From NCBI GenBank assembly GCA_016210935.1, contig JACQTH010000089.1, positions 1 through 6,309 of the forward strand: a stretch of DNA of 6,309 nt, written 5' to 3'. The DNA comes from Acidobacteriota bacterium. GTDB lineage: Bacteria > Acidobacteriota > Vicinamibacteria > Vicinamibacterales > JACQTH01. The stretch's first letter is position 1, and each line of letters begins with the position of its first letter. This document shows, piece by piece, positions 5,343 to 6,309 of the stretch. Both the position numbers and the translations under genes were made by a program. The notes under the pieces were generated by a model. That model did no database searches and was not told the origin of the DNA. It saw nothing but the letters and a program-made list of their open reading frames with translations.

Positions 5343-6174
5343 CCGGTCGGCGCGCGCTGGTGATCATGGTCCCGGCGATCTCCTTCAGGAGCTTCGCCGC
5401 CACCGTCGCGGTCACGACCGCAAAATCCTGCCGCGGGTTGTATTCGACGATGTCGGCGCCAACGATTCGGCCTTCGATCGCGTGCAGGATGTCGATGACC
5501 TGCCGCGTCGACATCCCGCCCGGCTCACGGTGCGACACGCCGGGCGCGTGTGCCGGATCCAGGACGTCGAGATCCAGCGAGATGTAGACCGGTGCCTCGA
5601 ATCTCCAGGGGAGACTGCCCTGCGGGGCGGCGGAGAGCGCCCGTTCCATCTGGCGCATTTCGATCACCTCGACGCCGTACCGCGCCCACTGATCTCGTTG
5701 ATGTCCCGTCGCGGCGCGGACACCGACCTGCACCAGCCGATCGACCAGCCTCTCTTCCATGATTCGCGCGAAGGGGCTTGCATGCGACCGCGGATCCCCC
5801 TCGAAGTTTTCGTAGAGATCCGGATGAGCATCGAAGTGGAGGATGCTCAGGCGCTCGTACCGCTTTCGAAACGCTCTGACGATGGGATGCGTGATCGCGT
5901 GGTCGCCGCCGAGACAGATCGTCGGCTGTCCGTGCTGAACCACACGCAGGACAGCCGCTTCGATCTCTTCCCACGCATCGTGCGATCCGTCCAGGACCGC
6001 GTCGCCCTCGTCGACGAGGATGCCGGGGGCGCCGAGATCAATTCCCATCTCGGTCCACATGTTGAACGCGCTCGAGAACAATTCCGCGCGGATCACCGGC
6101 GGCGCTTCGGCGGCGCCTCTAACGAAGGAGGAATGCTCGTCGTGCGGGATGCCGAGAAGGTGGACGGGCGTCAT
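5338..6174 (-). CDS. Ureohydrolase (arginase/agmatinase family), plant-arginase-like
   Basis: The 278-aa protein has every metal ligand of the binuclear manganese ureohydrolases: GGDH (His92), DAHPD (Asp115, His117, Asp119) and SLDLDVLDP (Asp201, Asp203), plus Glu244 in VEYNP. These enzymes cleave the guanidino group and release urea, giving ornithine from arginine or putrescine from agmatine, in the cytoplasm. No signal peptide is seen. The stretches after DAHPD (SHASPFARIME, 130-140), LVQVGVR (147-153), EMRQ (172-175) and APGVSHREPGG (210-220) follow, from memory, the plant mitochondrial arginase pattern (GVSHIEPGG), where classical agmatinases have a GTPEPGG-like loop. Substrate preference is open. 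The start at 6174 has a weak purine stretch (GGAAAG) upstream, but it fits the family's usual N terminus just ahead of GIPHD. It is the first gene of the minus-strand run and diverges from the antitoxin gene. Confidence 0.9.
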   Translation of the reverse strand: MTPVHLLGIPHDEHSSFVRGAAEAPPVIRAELFSSAFNMWTEMGIDLGAPGILVDEGDAVLDGSHDAWEEIEAAVLRVVQHGQPTICLGGDHAITHPIVRAFRKRYERLSILHFDAHPDLYENFEGDPRSHASPFARIMEERLVDRLVQVGVRAATGHQRDQWARYGVEVIEMRQMERALSAAPQGSLPWRFEAPVYISLDLDVLDPAHAPGVSHREPGGMSTRQVIDILHAIEGRIVGADIVEYNPRQDFAVVTATVAAKLLKEIAGTMITSARRPV

Positions 6175-6264
6175 CTTTCCGATATTCTATAGACGATTCG
6201 CTTACCGTCGGGAGAAACAGCGATGGAGGCTCTCGTGTGAGCAGATGATGTACAATGTACATCA
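6175..6264. promoter_or_regulatory. Divergent promoter region between ureohydrolase and antitoxin genes
   Basis: This 90-bp gap must hold start signals for both directions. On the plus strand TACAAT (6251-6256, five of six to TATAAT) is a candidate -10 lying inside the palindrome; no good -35 is visible. On the minus strand TAGAAT (complement of 6184-6189) is a candidate -10 for the ureohydrolase, with a weak CCGACG 16 bp upstream. Both candidates would give very short leaders. No transcription start can be proven from sequence. Confidence 0.35.
6246..6264. promoter_or_regulatory. 19-bp palindromic operator abutting the antitoxin start codon
   Basis: TGATGTACAATGTACATCA is an exact palindrome with 9-bp arms around A6255, ending one base before the ATG at 6265. 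It contains two TGTACA cores (6249-6254 and 6256-6261). TGTACA-core palindromes are the known operator of the E. coli YefM-YoeB system, bound by the Phd/YefM antitoxin and its toxin complex. The site overlaps the candidate -10, so binding would block transcription. Autoregulation is inferred from this match and the gene's identity. Confidence 0.7.
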
Positions 6265-6309
6265 ATGAAGCGCTACTCCGTCGCACAGGCTCGTGAACGC
6301 CTCGCGCAT
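6265..6309 (+). CDS. Phd/YefM-type antitoxin, first 15 codons (cut by window edge)
   Basis: The visible residues MKRYSVAQARERLAH match the usual opening of Phd/YefM antitoxins (short basic start, then S-(V/I)-x-(Q/E)-A-R-x-x-L), which is the first strand and helix of the DNA-binding domain. Such antitoxins neutralise a RelE/YoeB- or VapC/Doc-type toxin that is normally encoded just downstream, here outside the window. The palindrome with TGTACA cores directly upstream agrees with this. No Shine-Dalgarno lies within 20 nt of the ATG; the nearest GGAGG is at 6225-6229, too far away. With a -10 at 6251 the message would begin at or next to the ATG, so leaderless translation is possible. The identification rests on 15 residues and the operator. 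Confidence 0.65.
   Translation, partial: MKRYSVAQARERLAH

Noticed and set aside
5482..6192. 236-codon plus-strand frame opposite the ureohydrolase
   Set aside because: It is antisense to a gene with all catalytic residues in place and shows no family features.

Overview
This 6.3 kb window comes from a GC-rich bacterial chromosome. It carries six codirectional genes on the minus strand (the last one cut by the left edge) and the first 15 codons of a divergent plus-strand gene at the right edge. I infer Acidobacteriota, probably a Vicinamibacteria-like soil lineage. The reasons are the two secreted paralogues with the 'DG(R/K)PDL(T/N)G' opening and 'WEGDTLV' core, the small class II-type cytochrome c lipoprotein, the secreted S9 peptidase with a beta-propeller, and gene gaps full of hairpin repeats. 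This is from memory of those families; no search was run.

In minus-strand transcription order (right to left) the layout is: a ureohydrolase (arginase/agmatinase family, resembling plant arginases) at 5338-6174; a secreted S9 prolyl-oligopeptidase-family peptidase at 3021-5309, 28 bp downstream; a cytochrome c lipoprotein ending at 2363 with an uncertain start; a secreted protein of unknown function at 1465-2349, 13 bp after the cytochrome stop codon; a divergent paralogue of it at 151-1248; and the signal-peptide start of another exported protein at 1-32. Two pairs look translationally close (ureohydrolase-peptidase and cytochrome-first paralogue). The other gaps (33-150, 1249-1464, 2837-3020) are packed with palindromic and tandem repeats. 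On the plus strand, a Phd/YefM-type antitoxin begins at 6265. A perfect 19-bp palindrome with two TGTACA cores sits directly against its start codon.

Five of the products look exported or membrane-anchored, so this is mostly an envelope or periplasm cluster: peptide hydrolysis, a haem protein, and secreted proteins of unknown role. The ureohydrolase is cytoplasmic. I see no sequence evidence that they form one pathway.

The most unusual feature is the dense set of extragenic palindromes. Several belong to shared families, they overlap the stop codons of both paralogues, and one copy runs into the signal peptide of the cytochrome gene, where it may supply the start codon.
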